The position numbers were made by a program, and so were the translations under genes. Of a stretch of DNA of 64,000 bases, positions 44,125-53,510 are shown one piece after another. The stretch spans positions 29,834-93,833 of the forward strand of contig NZ_JASDDG010000013.1 in NCBI RefSeq assembly GCF_030407495.1, in the 5' to 3' direction. Position 1 is the first letter of the stretch. Each line of letters opens with the position of its first letter. This stretch comes from Arthrobacter sp. APC 3897 (lineage in GTDB: Bacteria > Actinomycetota > Actinomycetes > Actinomycetales > Micrococcaceae). Under the pieces are notes generated by a model, which saw only the letters and a program-made list of their open reading frames with translations, was not told the origin of the DNA and ran no database searches.

Positions 44125-45834
44125 ATGACAACGACGTCAGAGCTGCCTCAGGCATCCTCCTTTCCCAGCGTGTCCGCTCCCTCCCCGGCAGCAACCGGCT
44201 CCGCGACCAAGTCCGCCGGCCACGTGATTGTTGATGCGCTGGCTGCTCACGGGGTGGAACGGACCTATGTGGTGCCCGGCGAAAGCTTTTTGGATGTGCT
44301 GGACGGACTGCACCAGTCAGCGATTGAAACTGTCGTTTGCCGGCATGAGGGCGGCGCCGCCTACATGGCCGAGGCCGCAGGCAAGATGCAGCAGCTGCCG
44401 GGCATCGCCATGGTTACCCGCGGCCCGGGTGCGGCAAACGCGCACGTCGGCCTGCACACGGCCTGGCAGGATTCCACGCCCATGGTGCTCTTTGTGGGCC
44501 TGATCCCGTTCGAGCACCGGGACCGTGAGGCCTTTCAGGAATTCGATATCAAGGCCTGGTTCGACACCGGCGCCAAGCGGGTGATGGTTCTGGACCATGC
44601 CGAGCGCGCGTCCGAGATTGTAGCCGAGGCGATCTTTGCCGCGATGAGCGGCCGCCCGGGTCCCGTCGTCGTCGGCCTTCCCGAGGACATCATCCGCAAG
44701 GAAATCAGCGCCGTCCTCCATCCGCCGATTCCGGTTGCCCCGGGCGGCATGACCGTCACGGACTGGAAAGCGCTGCAGGCTGCGCTGAAGGAAGCGGACA
44801 AGCCGCTGTTTGTCACCGGCGGCAATGACTGGACGCAGGAAGGCGCAGATACCCTGACCCGCTGGCTGGAGGAACACCACCTGCCCGCCGCCGCGGAGTG
44901 GCGCTGCGAGGGAACCGTACCCTTTGACTCGCCCTCGTACGTGGGGCCCATCGGGTACGGCCGGCCAAAGCCCACTTATGACCTGCTCGAAGAGACGGAT
45001 CTGCTGGTCTTCGTGGGCACCGTGCCCGGCGACGTGCTCACTGATGGTTTCGTCGCGCGGCAGGACTGGGCCAAGAAGAACTTCCTCGTCACGATTGATC
45101 CCTCGCTGCGCGGCCGTTCCGGTCCGGTTTCCTACCAGATCGTCGCTAAGCCGGATGTCTTTGTCCGTGACCTGGTCCTGATGGATCTGCCGGTGAAGGA
45201 CGAGTGGAAGGCCTGGACCTCCCGCATGCGCGCAGAGCAGGAATCCTTCGCCGCCCTGCCGCCCGCCGGGCCGCAGGCCGGCCAGGCACGGATGGACACC
45301 CTGATGGCGCATCTGGTGCCGACGCTGCCCGATGACGCCGTGGTCACCCTGGGGGCGGGCGAGCACACCAACTGGGCCCACCGTTATTTCCCCACGAAGC
45401 GCTACGCCTCCATGGTCAGCGCCCGCAACGGTTCCATGGGCTATTCCGTGCCGTCGGCAGTCGCTGCGTCCCTGACCTACCCGGGCCGGCGCGTGGTGAC
45501 GATTGCCGGCGACGGCGAATTCCTGATGAACGGCCAGGAGCTGGCTACGGCCGCCCAGTACGGGGCCACCCCGCTGGTGATCGTCATGGACAACCAGGAA
45601 TACGGCACGATCCGAACCCATCAGGAGCGCCACTATCCGGACCGGGTTTCCGGCACCCAGCTGAAGAACCCCGAGTTTGCGCTTATGGCCCGGGCTTTTG
45701 GGGGCTTCGGCATCAAAGTGGAGCACGACGCCGATGTGCCCGCCGCCGTTGAGGCTGCACTGAAGGCTATCGATGAGGACAAAACCTTCGCGCTCATCCA
45801 CCTGGTGGTCGAACAGCGCGTGAAGGCCTACTGA
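44125..45834 (+). CDS. ThDP-dependent enzyme of the acetolactate synthase/decarboxylase family, copy B
   Basis: This 569-residue protein has a 30-residue Ser/Pro/Ala lead, the catalytic Glu in VCRHEGGAAYMAEAAG, TRGPGAANAHVGLHTAWQD and the ThDP motif GDGEFLMNG to VIVMDNQEYGTI. It is annotated in relatives as a large acetolactate-synthase-like protein, but a dedicated ALS normally sits with ilvN and ilvC. This one is monocistronic between BCCT copy 2 and menD. A peripheral carboligase or decarboxylase role is likely; the substrate is unknown. Confidence 0.82.
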   Translation: MTTTSELPQASSFPSVSAPSPAATGSATKSAGHVIVDALAAHGVERTYVVPGESFLDVLDGLHQSAIETVVCRHEGGAAYMAEAAGKMQQLPGIAMVTRGPGAANAHVGLHTAWQDSTPMVLFVGLIPFEHRDREAFQEFDIKAWFDTGAKRVMVLDHAERASEIVAEAIFAAMSGRPGPVVVGLPEDIIRKEISAVLHPPIPVAPGGMTVTDWKALQAALKEADKPLFVTGGNDWTQEGADTLTRWLEEHHLPAAAEWRCEGTVPFDSPSYVGPIGYGRPKPTYDLLEETDLLVFVGTVPGDVLTDGFVARQDWAKKNFLVTIDPSLRGRSGPVSYQIVAKPDVFVRDLVLMDLPVKDEWKAWTSRMRAEQESFAALPPAGPQAGQARMDTLMAHLVPTLPDDAVVTLGAGEHTNWAHRYFPTKRYASMVSARNGSMGYSVPSAVAASLTYPGRRVVTIAGDGEFLMNGQELATAAQYGATPLVIVMDNQEYGTIRTHQERHYPDRVSGTQLKNPEFALMARAFGGFGIKVEHDADVPAAVEAALKAIDEDKTFALIHLVVEQRVKAY

Positions 45835-45898
45835 GCGTACTGATGAAGGGGGGGGCGGCTGTCCGCCGTCGGCTCATGCGGCTGCCTGCCCTTCAGTC

Positions 45899-45931
45899 GG
45901 GTGTGTATCGGCCCGACGACGATACACACCC
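45899..45931. promoter_or_regulatory. Perfect 12-bp inverted repeat before menD
   Basis: GGGTGTGTATCG (45899-45910) and CGATACACACCC (45920-45931) are separated by 9 bp. The menD -10 box (TAGGAT, 45944-45949) follows, so the repeat spans about -57 to -25 and would cover the -35 site. It could be an operator, or a terminator of the upstream gene; no T-run is present. Confidence 0.6.
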
Positions 45932-45955
45932 GCCCCCGAACCCTAGGATGGAGGA

Positions 45956-47710
45956 GTGACCGGATCTTCAGAGTCTCCCAGCCCGTCCTCCGCCCCCTTT
46001 CCCGCTTCCTCCGCCGGCTTTGTTGAGCCCGAAGCAGGGAGCAGCCTGAGTTCGCTGCAGGCCGCCCGCTCCGCCGTCTCCGCGCTGACCGCGGCGGGGG
46101 TAACCGACGTGGTGGTTGCCCCGGGGTCGCGCAGTGCCCCGCTGGCCTATGCCCTGGGGGAAGCCGAAGCGCAGGGCCGGGTGAGCGTGCACATCCGGAT
46201 CGATGAACGGGTTGCCGGCTTCACCGCCCTCGGCCTGGCACGGGGCGGACACCGGCCGGCAGCTGTCGTCACCACCTCCGGAACTGCCGTGGGCGAACTG
46301 ATGCCGGCCGTGATGGAAGCCCATCATGCCGGGGTGCCGCTGGTGGTGCTGTCCGCAGACCGGCCGGCAGAGCTGCACGGCACCGGCGCCAACCAGACAA
46401 CTGTCCAGCCCGGGATCTTCGCGGACTTTCCGGCAGCCACAGCCGACATCCGCGCCGGAGAAGATCCCGCCGGGGCCATCAACGCAGCCTTCAACGAGGT
46501 CAGCGCCGGCGGTCCGGCGGGCCCCATCCACATCAACCTGCAGTTCCGCGACCCGCTGATCCCGCAGGACGGTGACACCGCCGAATTGGCCGCCGCCTAC
46601 GCCGAACTTCCGGATGCGGAACTGCCCTCCGACCCCGTCGCCACCGGACGGGAAGCCGCCGTGCTGGCAAACCACGATGGAACGTACCGCGCCGTTGTCA
46701 TAGCCGGTGACGGCGCCGGCGAGATTGCTGCACTGTTTGCCAGGCGCGCACGGTTGCCCCTGCTCGCCGAACCGTCCTCGAACGCCCGCTTCGGCCCGAA
46801 CGCGATCGGGGCCTACCGCCTGCTGCTGGAGGAACTGGGCCCGGAGGTTGAACGCGTGGTGGTCTTCGGCCGGCCCACCCTGTCCCGGCCGGTTGCCGCA
46901 CTGCTCGCCCGCAGGGACGTGGAGAAGGCCATTTACGTACCGCGCCCGGTCAACTGGTTCACCGCCGGACGCCGCCCCGAAACCCTCATCACCGACCTGG
47001 CCGGGCTGTTCGGCTTTGCCGGCGAAGGCACTCCCGGCTGGCTGGAGCGCTGGCAGGCGGCCTCCGCAGCGGCGATGGCCGCGGTATCTTCCCTGCTCGA
47101 GGGGGAGGCTGAACTGAACGGCCTGCAGGTCGCGGATCTGGTCTGGGACCACACGGACGGAAACCTGGTGCTCGGCTCTTCCAACCCGATTCGGGACATG
47201 GATCTGGTGGCGGCTCCGGACTGGCATCCGCTGGACGTCTACGCCAACCGCGGCCTGGCCGGCATTGACGGCACCATTGCGACGGCTTCCGGCATTGCGC
47301 TGGCCAACGGCATCCCCACCCGGGTGCTGCTGGGCGACCTCACCTTCCTGCACGACGCCGGCGCCCTCCTTCTTGGCCCCGGGGAACCTGAGCCTGATCT
47401 GCAGCTGGTGGTGCTGAACGACGGCGGCGGCGGCATCTTCTCCACGCTTGAGCACGGAGCGCTGGGGGAGCGCGAAGAGTATGCCGCCGTCGTCGAGCGC
47501 TTTTTCGGGACCCCGCACACAGTTGACCTGGCCGCACTCGCCGCCGCCTACGGGGTGCCGCACACACTGGTCCGCACGGCGGACGAGCTTGACGAGGCCC
47601 TCGATGCCCCGGTCACGGGACGCTCGATCCTCGAGGTTCCGGTGCGCCGGGACGCCCTGCGGAAACTCCATGCGGCGGTCAGCAGCGCCGTCCGGAATGT
47701 GCTGAGGTAG
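45956..47710 (+). CDS. menD: SEPHCHC synthase MenD
   Basis: MenD joins isochorismate and 2-oxoglutarate in a ThDP-dependent step to form SEPHCHC in menaquinone synthesis. The 584-residue protein shows VVVAPGSRSAPLAYAL at the N-terminus, IDERVAGFTALGLARG, TTSGTAVGELMPAVMEAHH, the RPVNWF region and the ThDP-binding LNDGGGGIFSTLEHG. The GTG start is 6 nt after TAGGAT, a leaderless layout. It is separated from menF by the amino-acid ABC operon. Confidence 0.94.
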   Translation: MTGSSESPSPSSAPFPASSAGFVEPEAGSSLSSLQAARSAVSALTAAGVTDVVVAPGSRSAPLAYALGEAEAQGRVSVHIRIDERVAGFTALGLARGGHRPAAVVTTSGTAVGELMPAVMEAHHAGVPLVVLSADRPAELHGTGANQTTVQPGIFADFPAATADIRAGEDPAGAINAAFNEVSAGGPAGPIHINLQFRDPLIPQDGDTAELAAAYAELPDAELPSDPVATGREAAVLANHDGTYRAVVIAGDGAGEIAALFARRARLPLLAEPSSNARFGPNAIGAYRLLLEELGPEVERVVVFGRPTLSRPVAALLARRDVEKAIYVPRPVNWFTAGRRPETLITDLAGLFGFAGEGTPGWLERWQAASAAAMAAVSSLLEGEAELNGLQVADLVWDHTDGNLVLGSSNPIRDMDLVAAPDWHPLDVYANRGLAGIDGTIATASGIALANGIPTRVLLGDLTFLHDAGALLLGPGEPEPDLQLVVLNDGGGGIFSTLEHGALGEREEYAAVVERFFGTPHTVDLAALAAAYGVPHTLVRTADELDEALDAPVTGRSILEVPVRRDALRKLHAAVSSAVRNVLR

Positions 47711-47727
47711 TTTTCTGCGGCACCAAA

Positions 47728-47766
47728 AAAGCAGCCCTCCCGCTCGTTGCGCGGGAGGGCTGCTTT
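47728..47766. terminator. Bidirectional terminator between menD and the ABC operon
   Basis: AAAGCAGCCCTCCCGC (47728-47743) and its perfect complement (47751-47766) form a 16-bp stem with a 7-nt loop. A-runs on one side and T-runs on the other fit termination in both directions. Confidence 0.92.
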
Positions 47767-47777
47767 GAAGTGGAAGG

Positions 47778-48551
47778 TCAGAGCACCTTGGAGAGGAACT
47801 CGCGGGTGCGGGGGTGCTGCGGGTTGTCCAGTACATCGGCCGGGCGGCCCTGCTCGACGACGACGCCGCCGTCCATGAAGACCACGCGGTCACCTACTTC
47901 GCGGGCAAAGCCGATCTCATGGGTCACCACCATCATGGTCATGCCCTCCTCAGCCAAATTGCGCATGACGGCAAGCACATCGCCCACCAGCTCGGGGTCC
48001 AGGGCGGACGTGGGCTCATCGAAGAGCATCATGTCCGGGTCCATGGACAGCGCCCGGGCAATAGCCACGCGCTGCTGCTGTCCGCCGGAGAGCTGGGCTG
48101 GGAAGGCGTCTGCGCGGTCTGCCAGGCCAACCTTGGCCAAGTTCTTGCGGGCCACTTCCTCGGCCTCGGCCTTTCCTCGCTTCTTGGCGCGGCGCTGGGC
48201 CAGCATGAGGTTCTTCAGGACGTTCAGGTGCGGAAACAGGTTGAACTGCTGGAACACAATGCCGATCCGGGTGCGGACCTTGTCCAGGTCCGTCTCGGGA
48301 TCGGTGATGTCCACGCCCTCCACCAGGATGGTGCCGCTGGTGGGCTCCTCCAAGCGGTTGACGCAGCGCAGCAGGGTGGACTTGCCGGAGCCTGACGGGC
48401 CGATGACGCAGACCACTTCACCCTGGTCCACGTGGAAGTCGATGCCCTTGAGGACTTCGTTGGAACCGAAGCTCTTGTGCAGGTTCTGCACCTGGATGGC
48501 GGGAACCGCTTTGTTGACGGCGGCGGTGGAGTCGTGGATTTCAGTGCTCAT
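47778..48551 (-). CDS. Polar amino-acid ABC transporter ATPase
   Basis: This 257-residue ATPase of the GlnQ/ArtP type has Walker [19 protein letters not shown], the Q-loop in [13 protein letters not shown], signature [15 protein letters not shown] and Walker [17 protein letters not shown]. The H-loop is [10 protein letters not shown]. It is the last gene of an operon with one permease and two binding proteins. The substrate is probably a basic or polar amino acid; arginine is favoured by the ARG-box-like operator upstream. Confidence 0.93.
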   Translation of the reverse strand: MSTEIHDSTAAVNKAVPAIQVQNLHKSFGSNEVLKGIDFHVDQGEVVCVIGPSGSGKSTLLRCVNRLEEPTSGTILVEGVDITDPETDLDKVRTRIGIVFQQFNLFPHLNVLKNLMLAQRRAKKRGKAEAEEVARKNLAKVGLADRADAFPAQLSGGQQQRVAIARALSMDPDMMLFDEPTSALDPELVGDVLAVMRNLAEEGMTMMVVTHEIGFAREVGDRVVFMDGGVVVEQGRPADVLDNPQHPRTREFLSKVL

Positions 48552-48556
48552 GACCT

Positions 48557-49342
48557 TTACCGACCTCTCTGGTTGTGTCGTTCAAGGCGTGCCACCAGCT
48601 GCGTCAGCGGCAGCGTGATAATCAGGTACATCAGAGCGGCCAGCACCAGCGGCGTGGGGTTGGCGTTCTGCGAGACGGCATCGCGTGCAAACGTGGTGAG
48701 TTCGCGGTCTGCCAGCGCCATGCCGGCAATGAACAGCAGGGACGTGTCCTTGATCAGGATGACAAGTTCATTGGTCAGCGGGGGCGTGATGATGCGGAAG
48801 GCCTGCGGCAGGGTCACGGACACCATGGTCCAGGCCGGGCCCATGCCCAGGGAGCGGGCTGCTTCGATCTGGCCGGACGGAACCGCCTGAATGCCGGCAC
48901 GGATGGTCTCGGCGATGTAGGCTGCCGACACGGCGATCAGGGCAATCAGGCCGCCGCCGGCGTTTCCTCCGGGCCACTGCCAGGAGAAGGCGATCGGCAC
49001 GGCGAAGGCGAAGGCAAAGATCACCAGCAGGGCCGGCAGGCCGCGGAAGAGTTCGATGTAGGCCGTTGCGGCCCACCGGTACGGGGCCACCGGGGAGAGC
49101 TTCATCAGGGCAAGGATCAAACCCAGGGCCAGGCCGCCGGCAAAGGCGATGGCCGTGTAGATGATCGTGTTCTTGACGGCCACGGTGATGATGGTCGGGA
49201 AGGCCTTCTTGGCCACTTCGGCGTCAAAGAAGTTCACCCCGATTGCTTTCCAGTCCGCGAGCAGGACTATGGCCAGGACGGCCAGGATGAAGACGGCATA
49301 CAGGCTGCCCCGGAAGAGGCGTCTGCGGGTGGAGGGTTTCAA
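48557..49342 (-). CDS. Polar amino-acid ABC transporter permease
   Basis: This 261-residue HisM/GlnP-type permease has five or six helices and the family coupling loop [22 protein letters not shown]. The start is TTG at 49342 with GGAAGG upstream. Only one permease gene is present, so it should act as a homodimer. It ends 5 nt before the ATPase gene. Confidence 0.9.
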   Translation of the reverse strand: MKPSTRRRLFRGSLYAVFILAVLAIVLLADWKAIGVNFFDAEVAKKAFPTIITVAVKNTIIYTAIAFAGGLALGLILALMKLSPVAPYRWAATAYIELFRGLPALLVIFAFAFAVPIAFSWQWPGGNAGGGLIALIAVSAAYIAETIRAGIQAVPSGQIEAARSLGMGPAWTMVSVTLPQAFRIITPPLTNELVILIKDTSLLFIAGMALADRELTTFARDAVSQNANPTPLVLAALMYLIITLPLTQLVARLERHNQRGR

Positions 49343-49430
49343 GGTGGAGCCTTCCGCGGAAGATATGTGTGGCGCCGTCCCGGATTGGGTCTCAACCCGG
49401 GACGGCGGAACGTTCAGTGCGTATCAGTGC

Positions 49431-50216
49431 TTATTCGGCAAAGTACTTGTCGTAGATTTCGTCGTATTTGCCGTTGTCCCGAAGATCTGCCAACTGGGCG
49501 TTGACCTCTTCGATCAGGGCGGTGTTTTCCTTCTTGGTGGCGAAGCCGTAGGACTCGTCAGTCTGGTATTCCTCGACAATGTCGAAGGCGCCGTCCTTGG
49601 TGTGGTTCGTGTTCACGGCGATGTCCTGCAGGATGGCGTCAATGCTTCCGCCCTGAATGGCCTGGAACAGTTCACCGTCGCCGGGGTATTCCAGGATTTC
49701 GGCACCTTCGACGTTCTCCTGTGCATAAGCGGCGCCGGTGGTGGACTGCTGCACGCCCACGCGCTTGCCGGCCAGATCGTCGATGCCGGAGATGTCCGAA
49801 CCGGCAGGTACCAGCAGGGTCTGCAGCGAGTCATAGTACGGGTCGCTGAACAGCAGCTTCTCGGAGCGTTCGGGTGTGATGGAGACGGCACTGGCACTGA
49901 GATCACACATGTTGGCGCTCACTGCGGTGCCGCCCTGAATGGCCTCAAAGCCCTGCTGCTGGATTTCTGTTTCCAGACCCATTCCGGTGGCGATTTCCCG
50001 GATCAAATCCATGTCAAACCCGGTGTACTCACCATCCTCCACGTATTCAAAAGGTACGTAGGGGATTTCGGAGCAAACCGTCAGGGTGCCTTCCGAGACC
50101 AGCCCAAGGCCGGAGTCCGCGCCGTTGGCGGATGAATCGTCTCCGCCGCAGGCGGTCAGCGCCAGGGCGCCCAGAGTCACCGCGGCAAGCGCGGTTTTAC
50201 GTGCTTTGTTCAGCAT
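49431..50216 (-). CDS. Amino-acid ABC transporter substrate-binding lipoprotein 1
   Basis: This 261-residue family 3 solute-binding protein has a signal peptide ending in the lipobox LTACGG (Cys near residue 23). The mature part has PYVPFEYVEDGEYTGFDMDL, the arginine/carboxylate-binding region around SITPERSEKLLFSDPYYDS and VGVQQSTTGAAYA. It is a near copy of the protein encoded just upstream. The start ATG follows AAAAGGTTG. Confidence 0.92.
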   Translation of the reverse strand: MLNKARKTALAAVTLGALALTACGGDDSSANGADSGLGLVSEGTLTVCSEIPYVPFEYVEDGEYTGFDMDLIREIATGMGLETEIQQQGFEAIQGGTAVSANMCDLSASAVSITPERSEKLLFSDPYYDSLQTLLVPAGSDISGIDDLAGKRVGVQQSTTGAAYAQENVEGAEILEYPGDGELFQAIQGGSIDAILQDIAVNTNHTKDGAFDIVEEYQTDESYGFATKKENTALIEEVNAQLADLRDNGKYDEIYDKYFAE

Positions 50217-50360
50217 GGATCTACAACCTTTTCGTGGACGGAGCCAGTGGCGATTGCCCCTTCATAAACAGATGAAAGCACTCTAGATTCTACGCATGCG
50301 ATATTTCATCAGGATGTCGGGCACGAGTGCGCCGTCAACGAATTTGGCCCTTTAGGTGTC

Positions 50361-51152
50361 TTATTCGGTGAAATACCTGTCGTAAATCTCCTGGTACTTA
50401 CCGTTGCTGCGCATCTCGGCCAGCTGGGTGTTGATCTCCTTGATCAGTTCCTCGCTGCCGTCCTTCTTGGCAGCCAGCCCGTAAGACTCACCGGTGGCGT
50501 ACGTTGCCGCGATGGTATAGGCGTCGTCGTCGGTATGACCGAGGTTCACGGGCAGGTCCTGCAGGACACCTTCGATGTTGCCGGCCTGAAGTGCCTGGAA
50601 AAGCTCCGCATCGGTCTGGTAGGAAATGACCTCGGTATCCGCGGGAGCGTTGTCCCGGGCATAGGTTTCACCCGTTGTCCCCTGCTGGATGCCAATCTTC
50701 TTGCCCGCCATGTCCTCCAGGGCCTTGGCCTCTGAATCGGAAGACACCAGCAGCGACTGCAGGGAGTCGTAGTACGGGTCGGAGAAGGCGAGGTTCTTTT
50801 CGCGTTCCGGGGTGATGGTCATGGCGGCCGCGATGACGTCGCACTGATTGGCGGCCAGGACGGTGCCGCTCTGGAGACCGTCGAAGCTGGCATTCTGGAC
50901 TTCCAGTTCCAGGCCCATGCCGGCGGCAATCTCGCGGCTGAGATCCATGTCGAAGCCGGTGTATTCCCCGTCTTCGCCCACGTACTCAAACGGCACAAAC
51001 GGAACATTGGAGCATACCGTCAGCGCGCCGTCGTTCACGAGCGGAATTCCGGATTCTGTTTCCGCAGTTCCGCTGCCGCCGCTGCAGGCGGTGGCGGTCA
51101 GGGCGCCCAGAGCCAGGACGGCGGCCAGAGCGGTGCGTGTTTTGTGGAGCAT
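50361..51152 (-). CDS. Amino-acid ABC transporter substrate-binding lipoprotein 2
   Basis: This 263-residue paralogue of the adjacent binding protein has a lipobox in LTATACSGG and the same core: PFVPFEYVGEDGEYTGFDMD, MTITPEREKNLAFSDPYYDS and IGIQQGTTGETYA. The start ATG at 51152 is supported by GAGG and by the signal peptide; an upstream in-frame codon would add 24 residues ahead of it. It is the promoter-proximal gene of the operon. Two receptors for one permease suggest a widened substrate range. Confidence 0.9.
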   Translation of the reverse strand: MLHKTRTALAAVLALGALTATACSGGSGTAETESGIPLVNDGALTVCSNVPFVPFEYVGEDGEYTGFDMDLSREIAAGMGLELEVQNASFDGLQSGTVLAANQCDVIAAAMTITPEREKNLAFSDPYYDSLQSLLVSSDSEAKALEDMAGKKIGIQQGTTGETYARDNAPADTEVISYQTDAELFQALQAGNIEGVLQDLPVNLGHTDDDAYTIAATYATGESYGLAAKKDGSEELIKEINTQLAEMRSNGKYQEIYDRYFTE

Positions 51153-51219
51153 GGGAATGACAACCTCGAATTTGGAAGGGACGGGACCGGCAGGCGGGCC
51201 GGTGCTGATGCCTGAGCTA

Positions 51220-51249
51220 TGCATAAATATGCACGATCACTCAATTATA
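51220..51249 (-). promoter_or_regulatory. ARG-box-like operator and -10 box of the ABC operon
   Basis: TGCATA-AA-TATGCA (51220-51233) resembles the actinobacterial ArgR operator. On the minus strand a perfect TATAAT (51249-51244) lies upstream of it, so the repeat covers about +4 to +17 of the transcript. This fits repression by ArgR when arginine is plentiful. ArgR is not encoded here. Confidence 0.6.
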
Positions 51250-51333
51250 CGCACTTTGTGAGGGTGCACTACACAGCGTTCGTCACACCGTCAAGGGTGG
51301 CGTTTAAAGTTTAGGAGCCGAGGCGGCGGAGCG

Positions 51334-52659
51334 CTAAGCCCGGGGTCCGGCTACGGCGCCGCGGGCACGGTCGAGCTCCAGTGCTTCCAGCATGGGCCGG
51401 AACTTACTCCACGTTTCCGCCAGTTCAGCGGCCGGATTGGAGCCTGCCACAATGCCGCAGCCTGCATACAGCCGCACTGTGCGGGGGCCCTCGATGACGG
51501 CTCCGCGCAGGGCAATGCCCCATTCGCCGTTGCCGGCGGCATCCATCCAGCCCACTGGTCCGGCATACGGGCCGCGGTCCATGTGCTCAAGTTCACTGAT
51601 CAGTTGACCGGCAACGCTGGTGGGGAAGCCGCAGACTGCCGCGGTGGGATGCAGTGCCTCCACCAGGGCGAGCGACGTCGGAATTCCGCCGTCGGCATTG
51701 GGTGCCAGCTCGGCGGCCACATCGGAGGCGAGGTGCCACACATTGGGCAGCTCCAGGACAAAGGGCTCGCTGTGCGAAGTCATGGACGAGGTGAAGGGCT
51801 GCAGCTGGCGGGTGAGCGAATCAATGGCGATTTGGTGTTCGTGGCGCTGTTTGTCGGACCCGGCCAGTACCCGCTGAGGATAATCCGGGTCATCCGCCGG
51901 CGCCGTTGCGCGGTCCAGGGTGCCGGCCAGGACGCGGGCCCGGGCAACGCCGTTTTCCACCTTGATCAGCATCTCCGGTGTGGAACCGATCAGCCCGTCC
52001 ACCGAATAGGTCCAGCAGCTGCGGTAGCGCAGGGCCAGTTCGCGCAGCACCTGCGCTGCGGACACCGGTGAGCCGAGCGAAGCGACAATATCGCGGGCCA
52101 GGACAATCTTGCTCAGGTCGCCGGCGTTGATGTGGGCCACCGAGCGGGTTACGGCGTTTTTCCACTCCGCCTCGCTGAGGACGCCGGGCAGGATGCGGTC
52201 CTCGGGATCGGGCTCGCGCGCAACCGGCACTTCATCAAGGTAGACAGCCAGGGCGGCCTGGGCGGAGGCAAGGCTCAGCTCGGCGTCGGGATCTGCGGTG
52301 GTCTGCGTGATCCAGGTGCCCCCGTCACGGGAACCCACCACGATCTCGGGAACAATGAGCCGGGATTCAAAGGGAGAGCGCTTGGAGAAACCGAAGGAGC
52401 CGAAAGCTGCCAGACCGCTGCCGGGGACGGACAGCGGATTCTCGATCTCGGCGTCGTCCGCCAGCTTCAGCCACCACTGCTGTGCATCCGCGAAGCGTTC
52501 GGGTCCGCTGGAGGTAAAACGGGCGCTCTGCCCGAACCCCACCAGTCCTTCTCCGCTGCGGATCCACGCAAGCTGGTCATTGAGGACCAGATACTCCAGC
52601 AGCCCGATTGTGGCGGACAGCTCACCAATGGGCACGGTCAGGGAACGCAGGGTGGTCAT
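51334..52659 (-). CDS. menF: Isochorismate synthase MenF
   Basis: This 441-residue chorismate-utilising enzyme shows the family core: IVLARDIVASLGSPVSAAQ, YSVDGLIGSTPEMLIKVENG, VLAGTLDRATAP, KQRHEHQIAID, LHPTAAVCGFPT and RGPYAGPVGWMD. It converts chorismate to isochorismate, the first menaquinone-specific step; a siderophore role is unlikely because menG is divergent next door. The start ATG follows TGGAGTCATT. Confidence 0.9.
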   Translation of the reverse strand: MTTLRSLTVPIGELSATIGLLEYLVLNDQLAWIRSGEGLVGFGQSARFTSSGPERFADAQQWWLKLADDAEIENPLSVPGSGLAAFGSFGFSKRSPFESRLIVPEIVVGSRDGGTWITQTTADPDAELSLASAQAALAVYLDEVPVAREPDPEDRILPGVLSEAEWKNAVTRSVAHINAGDLSKIVLARDIVASLGSPVSAAQVLRELALRYRSCWTYSVDGLIGSTPEMLIKVENGVARARVLAGTLDRATAPADDPDYPQRVLAGSDKQRHEHQIAIDSLTRQLQPFTSSMTSHSEPFVLELPNVWHLASDVAAELAPNADGGIPTSLALVEALHPTAAVCGFPTSVAGQLISELEHMDRGPYAGPVGWMDAAGNGEWGIALRGAVIEGPRTVRLYAGCGIVAGSNPAAELAETWSKFRPMLEALELDRARGAVAGPRA

Positions 52660-52802
52660 AATGACTCCAGCCTACTCCTCGCGCGGATGTGCCGCGGGCA
52701 GCGTTCCGCACTGCTGCGGGCACCCGGCCCGTACTTCGTGAGGCGGCAGACACCTGCAGCTGCGCGTTCGGTCCCATGAACATTCTTTGAGACAATGATC
52801 AG

Positions 52803-53510
52803 GTGAAGCGCGCATCGTTGGAAAAACGCCCGGATGAAGTCGCTGCCATGTTTGACGACGTGGCACCGAAGTACGACGTCGTTAATGACGTGCTGTCCCT
52901 GGGACAGACGCGCCGTTGGCGGCGCCTGGTAGTGGACGCCGTCGGCGCCCGGCCCGGTCAGCGGGTCCTTGACCTGGCCGCCGGCACCGGAACCTCCAGC
53001 GAGCCGTACGCGGACGCAGGCATCAATGTGGTTGCCTGCGACTTCTCCCTGGGCATGCTCAAGGTAGGGAAGCGTCGCCGCCCGGATATCGACTTTGTGG
53101 CCGGAGATGCCACCAATCTGCCGTTCGAGGACAACTCCTTTGACGCCTCCACCATCTCCTTCGGCCTGCGCAACGTGAACGAGCCCAAGAAGGCGCTCTC
53201 CGAAATGCTGCGCGTCACCAAGCCCGGCGGCCGCCTGGTTATTGCCGAGTTCTCCTCGCCCACCGTTCCGGTGTGGCGCACCATGTACACCGAGTACCTG
53301 ATGCGCGCCCTTCCTCCGATCGCCCGCAAGGTTGCGTCCAACCCTGACGCGTACGTTTACCTCGCCGAGTCCATCCGCGCCTGGCCCAACCAGGACGGAC
53401 TGGCAGCCTGGATTTCCGAAACCGGCTGGGAAGATGTGGCCTACCGCAACCTCACCGGCGGCATTGTGGCAATTCACCGTGCTGTAAAGCCGGGGAGGAC
53501 AGCCATCTAA
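52803..53510 (+). CDS. menG: Demethylmenaquinone methyltransferase MenG/UbiE
   Basis: This 235-residue SAM-dependent methyltransferase catalyses the last step of menaquinone synthesis. Motif I is [19 protein letters not shown], post-[16 protein letters not shown], and the UbiE signatures are [20 protein letters not shown] and [20 protein letters not shown]. The GTG start is 6 nt after GACAAT (52791-52796) without a Shine-Dalgarno sequence. The next gene begins directly after its stop. Confidence 0.94.
   Translation: MKRASLEKRPDEVAAMFDDVAPKYDVVNDVLSLGQTRRWRRLVVDAVGARPGQRVLDLAAGTGTSSEPYADAGINVVACDFSLGMLKVGKRRRPDIDFVAGDATNLPFEDNSFDASTISFGLRNVNEPKKALSEMLRVTKPGGRLVIAEFSSPTVPVWRTMYTEYLMRALPPIARKVASNPDAYVYLAESIRAWPNQDGLAAWISETGWEDVAYRNLTGGIVAIHRAVKPGRTAI

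Noticed and set aside
44317..45801. Long antisense frame opposite ThDP enzyme copy B
   Set aside because: The sense gene has complete ThDP motifs. The opposite frame is a codon-bias artefact.
45849..45856. Homopolymer G-run after ThDP enzyme copy B
   Set aside because: It is an intergenic mononucleotide run with no coding effect and no sign of phase variation.
45968..47893. 641-codon antisense frame opposite menD
   Set aside because: MenD is unambiguous on the plus strand; the antisense protein is low-complexity with no recognisable motif.
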